Of a DNA stretch of 50,184 bases, positions 26,258-34,719 are shown one piece after another. The translations under genes and the position numbers were made by a program. Every line of letters begins with the position of its first letter. Position 1 is the first letter of the stretch. A model generated the notes under the pieces. That model ran no database searches. It had not been told where the DNA came from and saw only the letters and a list, made by a program, of their open reading frames with translations. Origin of the DNA: Proteobacteria bacterium UBA2133 (GTDB taxonomy: Bacteria; Pseudomonadota; Gammaproteobacteria; Arenicellales; UBA868); NCBI GenBank assembly GCA_002327725.1, contig DCXP01000035.1, positions 1-50,184 on the forward strand, given 5' to 3'.

Positions 26258-27208
26258 GTGAAATCCACTTTTAAAGCGGCCCTTGCCGCGGTCATTATGA
26301 GTGTCGGTCTCGTTTCGGGGCCTACAGCACAGGCAGGAAAACGTCTGGTGTTGCCTGATCTCGATTGGACCGGTGCGATTGTTACCTGCCGGACAATCCA
26401 ATGGGTTCTTGAGAACCACATGGACTACAAGGTCAAAACCGTATCCATGCCCGGCGGACCTGGCGTCTGGGAAGCGATTCGCGCAGGCGATATCGATTTT
26501 TACTGCGAGACCTGGCCTTCATACAACCCGATCAAGTCGGAATACCTTGAGGAATATGGAGGTGATGGCTCACTGGTACGCATCGCTGACACCGGCATCA
26601 TCGGCGCCAGCGGCTACTTCACGCCCCGATATGTGATTGAGGGTGATTCCTCACGCGGGATTGAAGCCGTCGCACCCAATCTGAAGACCGTACAGGATCT
26701 CAACCAGTACAAACACGTGTTCAAAAGCCTTGAATCCGGCGACAGGGGTAACCTCATCGCCTGCCCCGAGGTTGCCTGGTTGTGTGAAGATCAGGAACGC
26801 ATGGACGGGCTCGGTGTAGATTTTCATGCCCAGAACATGGGCTCCGAAACTGCCCATTGGGCTGAGATGCAGGCCAAATACAAACGCGGCGAGCCGTTCC
26901 TGGCCTATGCCTGGGCTCCACACTGGATTTTTGCGGCACTTGATCTCGTAGAAGTGGAACTGCCTCCGTACGATGAAGCCAAATGGCCCGCGACCAACTG
27001 GCCGCAGGACATATGCTTCAAGTTTGGAAGCCCTGCCTCCATCGAGAAGCATCCGGAAGTCGTCGCACTGCTCGAGAAACATCGCCTGACCAACGATCAG
27101 CAGGCCGGGATGATTTACGAAGTCGACGTCAACAAGCGGGATGTAGACGAAGTGGTGGCGGAGTGGATGGAAGCCAACGAATCTGTCTGGCGATCCTGGC
27201 TGCCCTAA
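26258..27208 (+). CDS. proX: Glycine betaine/proline-type substrate-binding protein (OpuAC/ProX family)
   Basis: Periplasmic binding protein of 316 residues. The signal peptide has a Lys start, Ala-rich core and GPTAQAG end near residue 25. The mature part shows the family segments DLDWTGAIVTCRTIQWVLE, PGGPGVWEAIRAGDIDFYCE and a Trp-rich second lobe (YAWAPHWIFAALDLVEVELP), consistent with an aromatic cage for quaternary amines. It starts with GTG behind a strong GAGGAGGAG ribosome-binding site. A promoter may lie in the 213-base gap, and a strong terminator follows. The ligand could be betaine, choline, carnitine or proline. Confidence 0.9.
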   Translation: MKSTFKAALAAVIMSVGLVSGPTAQAGKRLVLPDLDWTGAIVTCRTIQWVLENHMDYKVKTVSMPGGPGVWEAIRAGDIDFYCETWPSYNPIKSEYLEEYGGDGSLVRIADTGIIGASGYFTPRYVIEGDSSRGIEAVAPNLKTVQDLNQYKHVFKSLESGDRGNLIACPEVAWLCEDQERMDGLGVDFHAQNMGSETAHWAEMQAKYKRGEPFLAYAWAPHWIFAALDLVEVELPPYDEAKWPATNWPQDICFKFGSPASIEKHPEVVALLEKHRLTNDQQAGMIYEVDVNKRDVDEVVAEWMEANESVWRSWLP

Positions 27209-27232
27209 GCCGGTAACGACCTAAGGTCACAA

Positions 27233-27262
27233 AAACAGGCTCCTGCGGGAGCCTGTTTTTTT
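27233..27262 (+). terminator. Rho-independent terminator after the betaine-type binding protein
   Basis: Eleven-bp stem (27233-27243 with 27248-27258), 4-base loop, and a T-run ending at 27262. It ends the transporter transcript. The A-run on its left side lets it also act on the minus strand, below tRNA-Arg. Confidence 0.93.
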
Positions 27263-27289
27263 AGCCGGCCCCAAGATCAAAGGAGGAAG

Positions 27290-27366
27290 TGGCGCGCCCG
27301 GAGAGATTCGAACTCCCGACCTCGTGGTTCGTAGCCACGCACTCTATCCAACTGAGCTACGGGCGC
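27290..27366 (-). tRNA. tRNA-Arg (anticodon ACG)
   Basis: 77-base minus-strand tRNA. The acceptor stem GCGCCCG (27366-27360) pairs with CGGGCGC (27300-27294). The D-arm has GCTCAGTTGGATAGAG, the anticodon stem-loop CGTGG-CTACGAA-CCACG gives anticodon ACG, the T-loop is TTCGAAC, and the CCA end is encoded (27292-27290). ACG is modified to ICG and reads CGU/CGC/CGA codons. Confidence 0.97.
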
Positions 27367-27561
27367 GTACCGAGAAGGCTGCGAATTCTACCACGCCAGA
27401 AACGCCGTTTTGACCCATGGCCCGTCAGAAATATTGTGTGGCAAAAACGGAGAGACCCGAACCCTCAGAGGCCTTACTTTTCTGGCGATGTTTCAGTAGT
27501 ACTTCTTTGTCATCTTAGTCCGGACTGGTCCTGGCCTATTTGCGAAAACCTGAAAAGGCAA

Positions 27562-28461
27562 TCACGCAAATGCTATGGCACCCTTGCCCGTCTTCTTGAC
27601 TCCATACATTGCGTTATCAGCAGCCTTAATAAGTTCTTCGGGTGTCAAACCATTGTCTGGATAGAGCGCAATGCCGATGCTTGCGCTGATTTTCACCTCA
27701 CCTTCAGCCGTTTCGATCGCCTGGCTTACATTCTCAAGAACTAACTTGCCAATCGATTCTGCGCTCTGACTGCCCTGTTCTTCAGAGACAATCAGAAACT
27801 CGTCGCCGCCCAGTCGGGCAACCATATCTTTCTCTTGGACGCTGTCGGCTAAACGATTTGCTGTTTCCTTCAACACAAGATCACCAATGTTATGGCCGAA
27901 GGTGTCATTGATCTCCTTGAACCCATCCAAGTCGATAAAGAAAACGCCTAATTGCGCTTCAGCCCCGTCGGCCCGAACTATCGCCTGATCAAGCCGGCTT
28001 TGGAGCAAGCGACGGGTCGGGAGACCTGTCAACTGGTCATGATCGGCAAGATGCTGAATTGCCGCCTCGGCACTTTTCAACCGCGTGATGTCAACAAACG
28101 CGAAAAGCAACAAGCTCTCCTCTTCGACCGGAATTTCCGACATCGAGGCTAACCCCCACATAACCTCTCCATCGGTGCGGCGCAACCGCAATTCGAAATT
28201 TCTCACCTCATCCTCAACCGAGAACTTAACCATCAGATTCTCGCGCTCTTGCGAGTCGACAAAAAAATTCTCCCAGGACTGTCCGAGAACCTGGTCGCCA
28301 TCAGCTCCGAGCAGTTCACGAAAGAACTGGTTGGAATAGACAGGCCTGCCACTTTCGACCTCTATTACCAAAATCCCGACAGGAACAGTATCGTTGAAGG
28401 CTTTCAGTCGCTCATCCTCCTGGATGAGCCGCTCGAAAGATGAATCGATTAATTTGCCCAT
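27562..28461 (-). CDS. PAS-GGDEF diguanylate cyclase
   Basis: About 299 residues from the ATG at 28461. A TTG four codons earlier is an alternative. An N-terminal PAS domain (about 20-125) starts FNDTVPVGILVIEV and ends with the PAC-type SLLLFAFVDITRLKSAEA. A GGDEF domain (about 135-299) has DHDQLTGLPTRRLL and the intact catalytic motif VARLGGDEFLIV, so it should make cyclic di-GMP from two GTP. The inhibitory I-site RxxD expected five residues before GGDEF reads QEKD, so product inhibition is probably lost. There are no membrane helices, so it is cytoplasmic. It lies between tRNA-Ser and tRNA-Arg. Confidence 0.92.
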   Translation of the reverse strand: MGKLIDSSFERLIQEDERLKAFNDTVPVGILVIEVESGRPVYSNQFFRELLGADGDQVLGQSWENFFVDSQERENLMVKFSVEDEVRNFELRLRRTDGEVMWGLASMSEIPVEEESLLLFAFVDITRLKSAEAAIQHLADHDQLTGLPTRRLLQSRLDQAIVRADGAEAQLGVFFIDLDGFKEINDTFGHNIGDLVLKETANRLADSVQEKDMVARLGGDEFLIVSEEQGSQSAESIGKLVLENVSQAIETAEGEVKISASIGIALYPDNGLTPEELIKAADNAMYGVKKTGKGAIAFA

Positions 28462-28602
28462 GTTGGTGCTCAAAAAGATGTCTGAAGGTGCAGTGATTTC
28501 ACTGAAAGACCGCGGATATTAGCATGTGGGCATCCAACTCCGACCGGCCTTGGAACTTCCGCTGCCCCTGTATCGAAAGCTCAAATCCATAAGCGCCGAA
28601 GA

Positions 28603-28631
28603 AACAAAGGACCCTAATAGGGTCCTTTGTT
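28603..28631 (-). terminator. Terminator downstream of tRNA-Ser
   Basis: Perfect 13-bp stem (28603-28615 with 28619-28631) with a 3-base loop, located 4 bases past the CCA end of tRNA-Ser. On the minus strand the stem ends in TTTGTTTC. It ends the lysC-csrA-tRNA side transcript and shields the diguanylate cyclase gene. Confidence 0.85.
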
Positions 28632-28634
28632 ATC

Positions 28635-28727
28635 TGGCGGAGAGGGAGGGATTCGAACCCTCGATGGAGCTACTAACCCCATACTCCCTTAGCAGGGGAG
28701 CGCCTTCAGCCGCTCGGCCACCTCTCC
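28635..28727 (-). tRNA. tRNA-Ser (anticodon GCT)
   Basis: 93-base class II tRNA on the minus strand. The acceptor stem GGAGAGG pairs with the CTCTCC side, with discriminator G and an encoded CCA (28637-28635). The anticodon loop CTGCTAA gives GCT, and there is a long variable arm (GTATGGGGTTAGTAGCTCCAT). The T-loop is TTCGAAT. It reads AGC/AGU codons. csrA ends 20 bases upstream, the order known from many gammaproteobacteria. Confidence 0.97.
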
Positions 28728-28747
28728 TTCAATTCAAAACCTGAAGT

Positions 28748-28972
28748 TCAGTCCTTCTGGTGTTCGCTGCGTGGTGTTTTGGTATCTGCGGCGTTCTTTT
28801 CTGTCTCGCTGTCGTGCACGTCTTTGCTCAGGATCTCCTCACGATGCACGGCAACATCTCTTGGGGCATTTATGCCAATCCGGACCTGGCCTCCCCGCAG
28901 CCCGAGGACCGTTACCTGGATGTTTTCGCCAATTTTCAGCGTTTCACCCACCCGGCGAGTCAATATCAGCAT
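28748..28972 (-). CDS. csrA: Carbon storage regulator CsrA (RsmA)
   Basis: Small dimeric RNA-binding protein that controls translation and stability of mRNAs by binding GGA loops. The first 47 residues are canonical (MLILTRRVGETLKIGENIQV, then INAPRDVAVHREEI), with the RNA-contact residues Leu4 and Arg44 present. At 74 residues it is longer than the usual 60-65, owing to a polar C-terminal tail (SETEKNAADTKTPRSEHQ). It sits between lysC and tRNA-Ser, and its leader contains several GGA motifs. Confidence 0.97.
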   Translation of the reverse strand: MLILTRRVGETLKIGENIQVTVLGLRGGQVRIGINAPRDVAVHREEILSKDVHDSETEKNAADTKTPRSEHQKD

Positions 28973-28992
28973 CCCTGCATCCTCCGTCTCCT
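28970..28992 (-). promoter_or_regulatory. csrA leader with four GGA motifs (candidate autoregulatory site)
   Basis: The minus-strand leader ending at the csrA ATG reads AGGAGACGGAGGATGCAGGG followed by ATG. It holds four GGA triplets within 23 bases; one overlaps the Shine-Dalgarno sequence and one runs into the start codon. CsrA binds GGA elements and is known in Escherichia coli to repress its own translation, so this is a likely autoregulation site. Confidence 0.55.
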
Positions 28993-29027
28993 GATTCTAC
29001 AATACCCTCGAGCGTTACCCCCAAAGA

Positions 29028-30281
29028 TCAGGCTTCTTCTGCCTCGGTCAGTTTTTCTTCGGTGATCCCCCCTTCCAGTTCGAAGGCCTTATGCAGTGCC
29101 CGGACCGCAAGCTCAAGATACTTGTCGTTGACACCGACCGAGATCTTGATCTCGGAGGTCGAAATCAGTTCGATATTGATGCCTTCTGCAGCAAGGGTCT
29201 CAAACATTTTGGCAGCCACCCCGGAATGTGAGCGCATACCGACGCCAACAATGGCAATCTTGGCCAGCGTATCGTCCCCAATGACATCCCGTGCGTTGAG
29301 TTCTTTTGCAATCTCGTTCAGCAACTGCATCGCCTGGGCATACTCGTTGCGGTTGACCGTAAACGTCAGGTCAGTGGTGCCATCCTGGGCGACGTTCTGA
29401 ATGATCATGTCGATGTTGAGATGCGCCTCGGAGATCGGGCCGAAGATTCGCGAGGCGACTCCGGGCTGATCGGGCACTCCCCTTATCGTTACCTTCGCTT
29501 CATCGCGGTTGTAGGCGATGCCAGCAATTAGCGGCTGTTCCATATCACTTACCTCATGCGTAATCAAAGTACCGGGGCTCTCCTCAAAGGAAGACAGCAC
29601 CCGAAGCGGCACACGGTATTTACCAGCGAACTCAACAGCGCGTGTCTGCAGGACCTTGGCGCCCTGACTGGCAAGCTCCAGCATTTCTTCCACCGTGATG
29701 CGGTCAAGGCGCCTGGCCTCGGGAACAATTCGGGGATCAGTGGTGTAGACCCCGTCGACATCAGTAAAGATGCGGCACTCGTCGGCCTTAAGGGCCGCGG
29801 CCATCGCAACCGCGGTGGTGTCCGAACCGCCGCGACCGAGTGTCGTGATGTTGCCCTTGTCATCAACGCCCTGGAAACCCGCGACCACAACCACCCGGTT
29901 GTTTTCAAGATCTTCGCGGACGCGTGCGGCGTCGATGTCCAGGATCCGGGCTCTGCCATGAATATTGTCGGTCAAAATCCGCACCTGGCCGCCGGTATAA
30001 GAGCGGGCATCGATCCCCCGCTTGTTAAGGGCCATCGATAACAGCGCGATGGTGACCTGCTCTCCGGTCGATACCAGAACGTCCATTTCGCGTGCGTGTG
30101 CGCCGGAATCGATCTCATCCGCCAGCGCGAGCAGCCGGTTGGTCTCCCCCGCCATTGCAGAAACGACCACGACCAGGCGCTCGCCTTTCTGGTGGCTTGC
30201 GCTCACGCGATCGGCGACCGCGTCGATCCGCTCGACAGATCCGACGGAGGTGCCGCCGTATTTTTCAACTGCTAAGAACAT
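29028..30281 (-). CDS. lysC: Aspartate kinase
   Basis: Phosphorylates aspartate at the entry of the lysine, threonine and methionine pathway. It has 417 residues from the ATG at 30281, chosen because the family begins VEKYGGTSVGSVERI. An ATG 11 codons upstream adds unconserved residues. The catalytic amino-acid-kinase domain (1-245) has KYGGTSVG and LGRGGSDTTAVAMAAAL. Two ACT domains follow (about 265-335 and 345-410), with the allosteric segment VGVGMRSHSGVAAKMFETLA. Like other single-function proteobacterial enzymes of this type, it is probably subject to feedback by lysine and/or threonine. It lies between alaS and csrA on the same strand. Confidence 0.96.
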   Translation of the reverse strand: MFLAVEKYGGTSVGSVERIDAVADRVSASHQKGERLVVVVSAMAGETNRLLALADEIDSGAHAREMDVLVSTGEQVTIALLSMALNKRGIDARSYTGGQVRILTDNIHGRARILDIDAARVREDLENNRVVVVAGFQGVDDKGNITTLGRGGSDTTAVAMAAALKADECRIFTDVDGVYTTDPRIVPEARRLDRITVEEMLELASQGAKVLQTRAVEFAGKYRVPLRVLSSFEESPGTLITHEVSDMEQPLIAGIAYNRDEAKVTIRGVPDQPGVASRIFGPISEAHLNIDMIIQNVAQDGTTDLTFTVNRNEYAQAMQLLNEIAKELNARDVIGDDTLAKIAIVGVGMRSHSGVAAKMFETLAAEGINIELISTSEIKISVGVNDKYLELAVRALHKAFELEGGITEEKLTEAEEA

Positions 30282-30365
30282 GCTGCTGCTATCACTCGCG
30301 ACCGGGGCGCGCATTAAAACCGTTTTGACCGGCCGGGTAAAGCCTTGCTGTTAGAAAATCAGGTC

Positions 30366-32963
30366 TCAGCGTGAGGCCAGCCATTGAGGAACCTCAGCCA
30401 GCGCCTTATCGAGCCCGGCAATGTCTGCACCGCCACCCTGTGCAGAATCCGGCCGGCCGCCGCCCTTGCCGCCAACCTTTGCAGCAAGTTCGCCGACCAG
30501 TTCTCCTGCATGGCAACGGTCGGTGAGATCTTTGCTGACCCCGACGAGCAGGGTTGCCTTACTGTTCTGCACGCCACCGAGCACCACCACGGCCGAGCCC
30601 AGCCGCTGCCGCAGCCGATCCATCATGGACCGCAGTCCCTTGATATCCACGTCATCATAACGTTTGACGAGAAGCGGTATGCCATTGACCTCCTGGACTT
30701 CGCTCGCGGGATCGTCACCTGCGCCGCCCGCTGCAAGCTGACCCTGCAGTTGTTCGATCTTGCGTTCGAGCTCGCGGACTCGAGTTGCCAGACTGGTCGC
30801 ACGCTCCTCAAGGTCTGCGCGTCCGGTTTTTAATGCTGCCGCCAGCCGACTCAGGGTAGCGCTCTCGTTCATACCGTGCTGGTATGCCGCCTCTCCGGTC
30901 AGCGCTTCCAGCCGGCGCACGCCCGCTGCGATGCCGCTCTCGGAGGTAATCCGAAAGGTTCCGATATCGCCGGTCCGCTGTACATGGGTTCCGCCACACA
31001 GTTCCAGTGAAAATTCTCCCATCGCGACCACGCGCACCTCGTCTTCATAACGTTCACCAAAAAGTGCAGCAGCTCCTTTGGCCCGGGCATCTTCGAGCTT
31101 CATCAGGCGGGTCGCGACATCGTCGTTGCTCCGGACCTGCCGATTGACAAGGCGCTCAACCTCGTCAATCTCGGCACCCGACATGGCCTCGCCGTGAGAA
31201 AAATCAAAGCGCAGGTGTTCATCGTCTACCAGGGAGCCTTTTTGCTGAACATGCGTGCCGAGCACTTCCTGAAGCGCCGCATGCAATAGATGAGTTGCCG
31301 AATGATTGGCCGCGGTCGCACTGCGGCAATTGGCATTAACCTTCGCGCTGATGTTTGTTCCTTTGGAAAGCAAGCCCGTGGTCACTTTGCCGGCATGGGC
31401 TATGACTTTATGCGCGAGAAAATGCACATCCGAGACCGCAAACGCACCCTCCGGCCAGGTCAACATACCCTGATCCCCAACCTGTCCGCCACTCTCTGCA
31501 TAAAACGGTGTCCTGTCGAGGATGACAAGACCTTCGCTGCCCTCACCCAAGCAATCGGTTTCGGCATCATCCAGCACAAGAGACAGGACCGTCGCACTGT
31601 CGTCAAGACCCTCGTAGCCGGTAAAGTCTGTTCTCTCCTCAACGCTGACCTTGGCAACGCCTTGCATGCGGAACTGACTCGCTGCGCGGGCCCGGTCCCG
31701 CTGACCGGCCATCGCCTGTTCAAAGCCTTCCATGTCGACACCCAAGCCGCGCTCCCGCGCATAGTCGGCGGTGAGATCAGCAGGAAAACCAAAGGTGTCG
31801 TAAAGGCGGAAAGTAAGTTCACCCGGGATCACCGTTCCCGAAAGCTCAGCCAGTTCCTGCTCGAGGATGCGCATACCCTGGCCCAGTGTCTGCGCAAAGC
31901 GCTCACCCTCAAGCGCCAATGCCTCTGCCACACGCTGCTGGGCTTCGATGAGTTCCGGGCAGGCCTCGCCCATCTCTTCGGCCAAAGGTGCAACCAGCTT
32001 ATGCATAAACGGTCCGGATGCTCCGGCCTGATAGCCATGGCGGATCGCGCGGCGGATGATACGGCGCAATACGTAACCGCGCCCTTCGTTTGACGGCACC
32101 ACGCCATCCGTAATCAGGAACGCGCTGGCGCGGATATGATCTGCAATGACACGTAATGAGGTGTTGTTGAGGTCGCGACAGCCTGTTACTTCGCCTGCAG
32201 CCTTGATCAGCGCGACAAAAAGATCCGTCTCGTAGTTGCTGTGCACGCCCTGCAGCACCGCCGCCGTGCGTTCGAGACCCATACCCGTATCCACCGAGGG
32301 CTTCGGTAAGGGGGTGTCGTTACCATCGGCATCGCGATCGAACTGCATGAAGACGAGATTCCAGATCTCGACATAGCGGTCGCCGTCCGCATCAGGTGAC
32401 CCCGGCGGACCCCCGGCTACCTCGGGGCCGTGATCATAGAAGATCTCGCTACAGGGACCACAGGGACCGGTATCGCCCATTGCCCAGAAATTATCGCTCG
32501 CGCCGATACGGGCAAAGCGCTCAGACGGTACGCCGATCTCACCGAGCCAGATATCAGCCGCCTCGTCATCTTCTTCAAAAATCGTGACCCAGAGTTTTTC
32601 CGCTGGCAGGCCGTAGCCTTCCGTGAGCAAAGTCCAGGCGTGCTGGATCGCCTGGCGCTTGAAGTAATCGCCAAAACTGAAGTTGCCCAGCATCTCGAAG
32701 AAGGTGTGATGGCGGGCGGTATAGCCGACGTTATCGAGGTCATTATGCTTGCCGCCTGCACGTACACATCGCTGGGCGGTGACGGCCCTGTTGTAGGGCC
32801 TTTTCTCCTGTCCGAGAAATACATCCTTGAACTGCACCATCCCGGAATTGGCAAACAACAGGGTGGGGTCGTTATGGGGCACCAATGGGCTGCTTGGCAC
32901 GATTTCGTGGCCATTTGCAGCGAAATAATCGAGAAACTGCTTTCTGATATCCCGGGTCTTCAT
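30366..32963 (-). CDS. alaS: Alanyl-tRNA synthetase
   Basis: Class II synthetase of 865 residues, near the usual ~875. The aminoacylation core starts MKTRDIRKQFLDYFAANGHE, with RCVRAGGKHNDLDNVG and HHTFFEMLGNFSFGDYFK. The editing domain carries the metal-binding HSATHLLHAAL and LELCGGTHVQRTGDIG elements. The C-terminal DHHA1 domain has the Gly-rich end VGGKGGGRPDSAQGGG. The gene follows recX and precedes lysC, all on the minus strand, the common gammaproteobacterial order. Confidence 0.98.
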   Translation of the reverse strand: MKTRDIRKQFLDYFAANGHEIVPSSPLVPHNDPTLLFANSGMVQFKDVFLGQEKRPYNRAVTAQRCVRAGGKHNDLDNVGYTARHHTFFEMLGNFSFGDYFKRQAIQHAWTLLTEGYGLPAEKLWVTIFEEDDEAADIWLGEIGVPSERFARIGASDNFWAMGDTGPCGPCSEIFYDHGPEVAGGPPGSPDADGDRYVEIWNLVFMQFDRDADGNDTPLPKPSVDTGMGLERTAAVLQGVHSNYETDLFVALIKAAGEVTGCRDLNNTSLRVIADHIRASAFLITDGVVPSNEGRGYVLRRIIRRAIRHGYQAGASGPFMHKLVAPLAEEMGEACPELIEAQQRVAEALALEGERFAQTLGQGMRILEQELAELSGTVIPGELTFRLYDTFGFPADLTADYARERGLGVDMEGFEQAMAGQRDRARAASQFRMQGVAKVSVEERTDFTGYEGLDDSATVLSLVLDDAETDCLGEGSEGLVILDRTPFYAESGGQVGDQGMLTWPEGAFAVSDVHFLAHKVIAHAGKVTTGLLSKGTNISAKVNANCRSATAANHSATHLLHAALQEVLGTHVQQKGSLVDDEHLRFDFSHGEAMSGAEIDEVERLVNRQVRSNDDVATRLMKLEDARAKGAAALFGERYEDEVRVVAMGEFSLELCGGTHVQRTGDIGTFRITSESGIAAGVRRLEALTGEAAYQHGMNESATLSRLAAALKTGRADLEERATSLATRVRELERKIEQLQGQLAAGGAGDDPASEVQEVNGIPLLVKRYDDVDIKGLRSMMDRLRQRLGSAVVVLGGVQNSKATLLVGVSKDLTDRCHAGELVGELAAKVGGKGGGRPDSAQGGGADIAGLDKALAEVPQWLASR

Positions 32964-33023
32964 ACTTATTCCAGCGACCGAAAACGCGGTCCGGCAGGCC
33001 GGACAGCGGGTAAAAGCCTGATT

Positions 33024-33494
33024 TTAACCGGGACTCTGCCATTCGCCGAGCACCCGGCGAATCGTTTCGGTGTCAAATCCCCGTCGCTGCAGATACGAAG
33101 CCCGGCGGGCCCAGTCCCTGTAGTCCTGGATCACCTGATTTTGAAAGTGGCTCGCGTACTTCGCTGAAGCGATCTCGGCCCAGCAGAATTCCGCATCGGA
33201 AAGGACAGAGTCAATGATCCGTGGGTCGACCCTGCGCTCGCGCAGTTCCTGGCGGATATAAGCAGGACCGTAACCGGTCTTGGCGCGGTGGGAAACCAGT
33301 GCCTGTGCGTAACGCGAATCAGAAAGTTCGTCACGCGCACAAAGCTCGTCGAGCACCTGATTGATCAGAGGACTTTTATAACCCCTCTGCAGCAGTTTCT
33401 GTTGCAACTCACCGCGGCTGTGCTCGCGCCGCGCGAGCAGACCGAGCGCCTTGTCGCGGACCTGTGCGCGCAGATCCACATCGGACTCACTCAT
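33024..33494 (-). CDS. recX: Regulatory protein RecX
   Basis: 156-residue modulator of RecA that caps filament growth. It is made of three-helix repeats: RDKALGLLARREHSRGELQQKL, then QVLDELCARDELSDSRYAQAL, GYGPAYIRQELRERRVD, and a final repeat ending RRGFDTETIRRVLG. The start lies 14 bases after the recA stop, so co-transcription with recA is expected. Confidence 0.95.
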   Translation of the reverse strand: MSESDVDLRAQVRDKALGLLARREHSRGELQQKLLQRGYKSPLINQVLDELCARDELSDSRYAQALVSHRAKTGYGPAYIRQELRERRVDPRIIDSVLSDAEFCWAEIASAKYASHFQNQVIQDYRDWARRASYLQRRGFDTETIRRVLGEWQSPG

Positions 33495-33508
33495 GAGTCC
33501 CTGGCGAA

Positions 33509-34582
33509 TTACGCCTCTTCGGCCTCAGGCTCGGGTTCGGGCTCAGCCTCAGCAACAGCATCAGCATCTGCCTCCGGACGGTGTCCGATCTCATTGAGGC
33601 CCATTTTCTGGCGGACCACGTTCTCGATTGCCGATGCCGCATCGGAGTGCTCTTTCAGAAATTCACGGGCATTGTCCCTGCCCTGACCGATACGTTCACC
33701 GTTGTAGGAGTACCACGCGCCTGACTTCTCAACAATCTTGTGCTCGACGCCCATGTCGATGAGTTCGCCTTCCTTGGAGATGCCTTCGTTATAGAGAATA
33801 TCGAATTCGCACTTCTGGAACGGCGGCGCCACTTTGTTCTTGACGACCTTGACCCGGGTCTGGTTCCCCAGAATCTCTTCGCCTTTTTTCACCGCGCCGA
33901 TCCGGCGGATATCGAGACGCACCGAGGAATAGAACTTAAGCGCGTTGCCGCCGGTCGTGGTTTCAGGGTTGCCGAACATCACCCCGATCTTCATCCGGAT
34001 CTGGTTGATAAAGACCACCATGGTGTTAGAGCGTTTGATGTTGGCCGTGAGTTTGCGCAATGCCTGGGACATCAGTCTCGCCTGCAGGCCAACGTGGGTA
34101 TCGCCCATTTCGCCTTCAATCTCGGCTTTGGGGGTCAACGCAGCCACGGAGTCGATCACGACCACATCGACAGCAGCTGAGCGCACCAGCATATCGGCGA
34201 TCTCCAGCGCCTGTTCGCCGGTATCCGGCTGCGACACCAGAAGATCGTCTACCCCGACACCAAGGCGCTCTGCATACACCGGGTCCAGCGCATGCTCGGC
34301 GTCAATAAAGGCGCAAGTGCCGCCGGCCTTCTGCGCTTGTGCAATTACGGAAAGCGTCAGGGTGGTCTTGCCTGAGGATTCCGGCCCATAAATCTCTACG
34401 ACACGTCCGCGGGGCAGACCGCCGATGCCAAGCGCGATATCAAGCCCAAGTGAACCGGTCGAGATACTCTCGGTACCCTGTCCGGCCTGGGCATCACCGA
34501 GGCGCATCACCGAGCCTTTACCAAACTGCCGTTCGATCTGCCCGAGAGCCGCGTCTAAGGCCTTCTGCCTGTTCTCATCCAT
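33509..34582 (-). CDS. recA: Recombinase RecA
   Basis: ATP-dependent strand-exchange protein and SOS co-protease, 357 residues. Walker A is GPESSGKTTL, Walker B is VVVIDSVAAL, loop L1 is EGEMGDTHVGLQARLMSQAL and loop L2 is FGNPETTTGGNALKFY. The C-terminal tail is a strongly acidic Ala/Glu/Pro repeat (AEAEPEPEPEAEE), as in other RecA proteins where it moderates activity. No CTGT-N8-ACAG LexA box is visible in the 137 bases upstream, although a run of GATT repeats is present. Confidence 0.98.
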   Translation of the reverse strand: MDENRQKALDAALGQIERQFGKGSVMRLGDAQAGQGTESISTGSLGLDIALGIGGLPRGRVVEIYGPESSGKTTLTLSVIAQAQKAGGTCAFIDAEHALDPVYAERLGVGVDDLLVSQPDTGEQALEIADMLVRSAAVDVVVIDSVAALTPKAEIEGEMGDTHVGLQARLMSQALRKLTANIKRSNTMVVFINQIRMKIGVMFGNPETTTGGNALKFYSSVRLDIRRIGAVKKGEEILGNQTRVKVVKNKVAPPFQKCEFDILYNEGISKEGELIDMGVEHKIVEKSGAWYSYNGERIGQGRDNAREFLKEHSDAASAIENVVRQKMGLNEIGHRPEADADAVAEAEPEPEPEAEEA

Positions 34583-34592
34583 GTATCACTCC

Positions 34593-34630
34593 GATTGCTG
34601 AGATTCTCTGATTTGCCGATTTCGCTGATT
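34593..34630. repeat. Five phased GATT motifs in the recA leader
   Basis: GATT occurs at 34593, 34602, 34610, 34618 and 34627 (AATC on the coding strand of recA), spaced 8-9 bases, just upstream of the recA start. Neighbouring bases are similar (ctGATT, ccGATT). It may be a degenerate simple repeat or a multi-site regulatory element. Confidence 0.5.
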
Positions 34631-34719
34631 CTGAACTCACCCACCACCGGGTGTATATCAGGGCCAGGTGCCATTATTTCATAATCCAAATGATCAACCC
34701 AGCGAACTGCTTCACAAAA

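Noticed and set aside
27289..27744. 151-codon plus-strand frame beginning MARPERFELPTSWF
   Set aside because: It is the antisense of tRNA-Arg plus noncoding sequence. This peptide is a well-known false protein arising from tRNA genes.
32430..33167. 245-codon plus-strand frame opposite alaS and recX
   Set aside because: Shadow of two certain minus-strand genes, with no start signal or domain.
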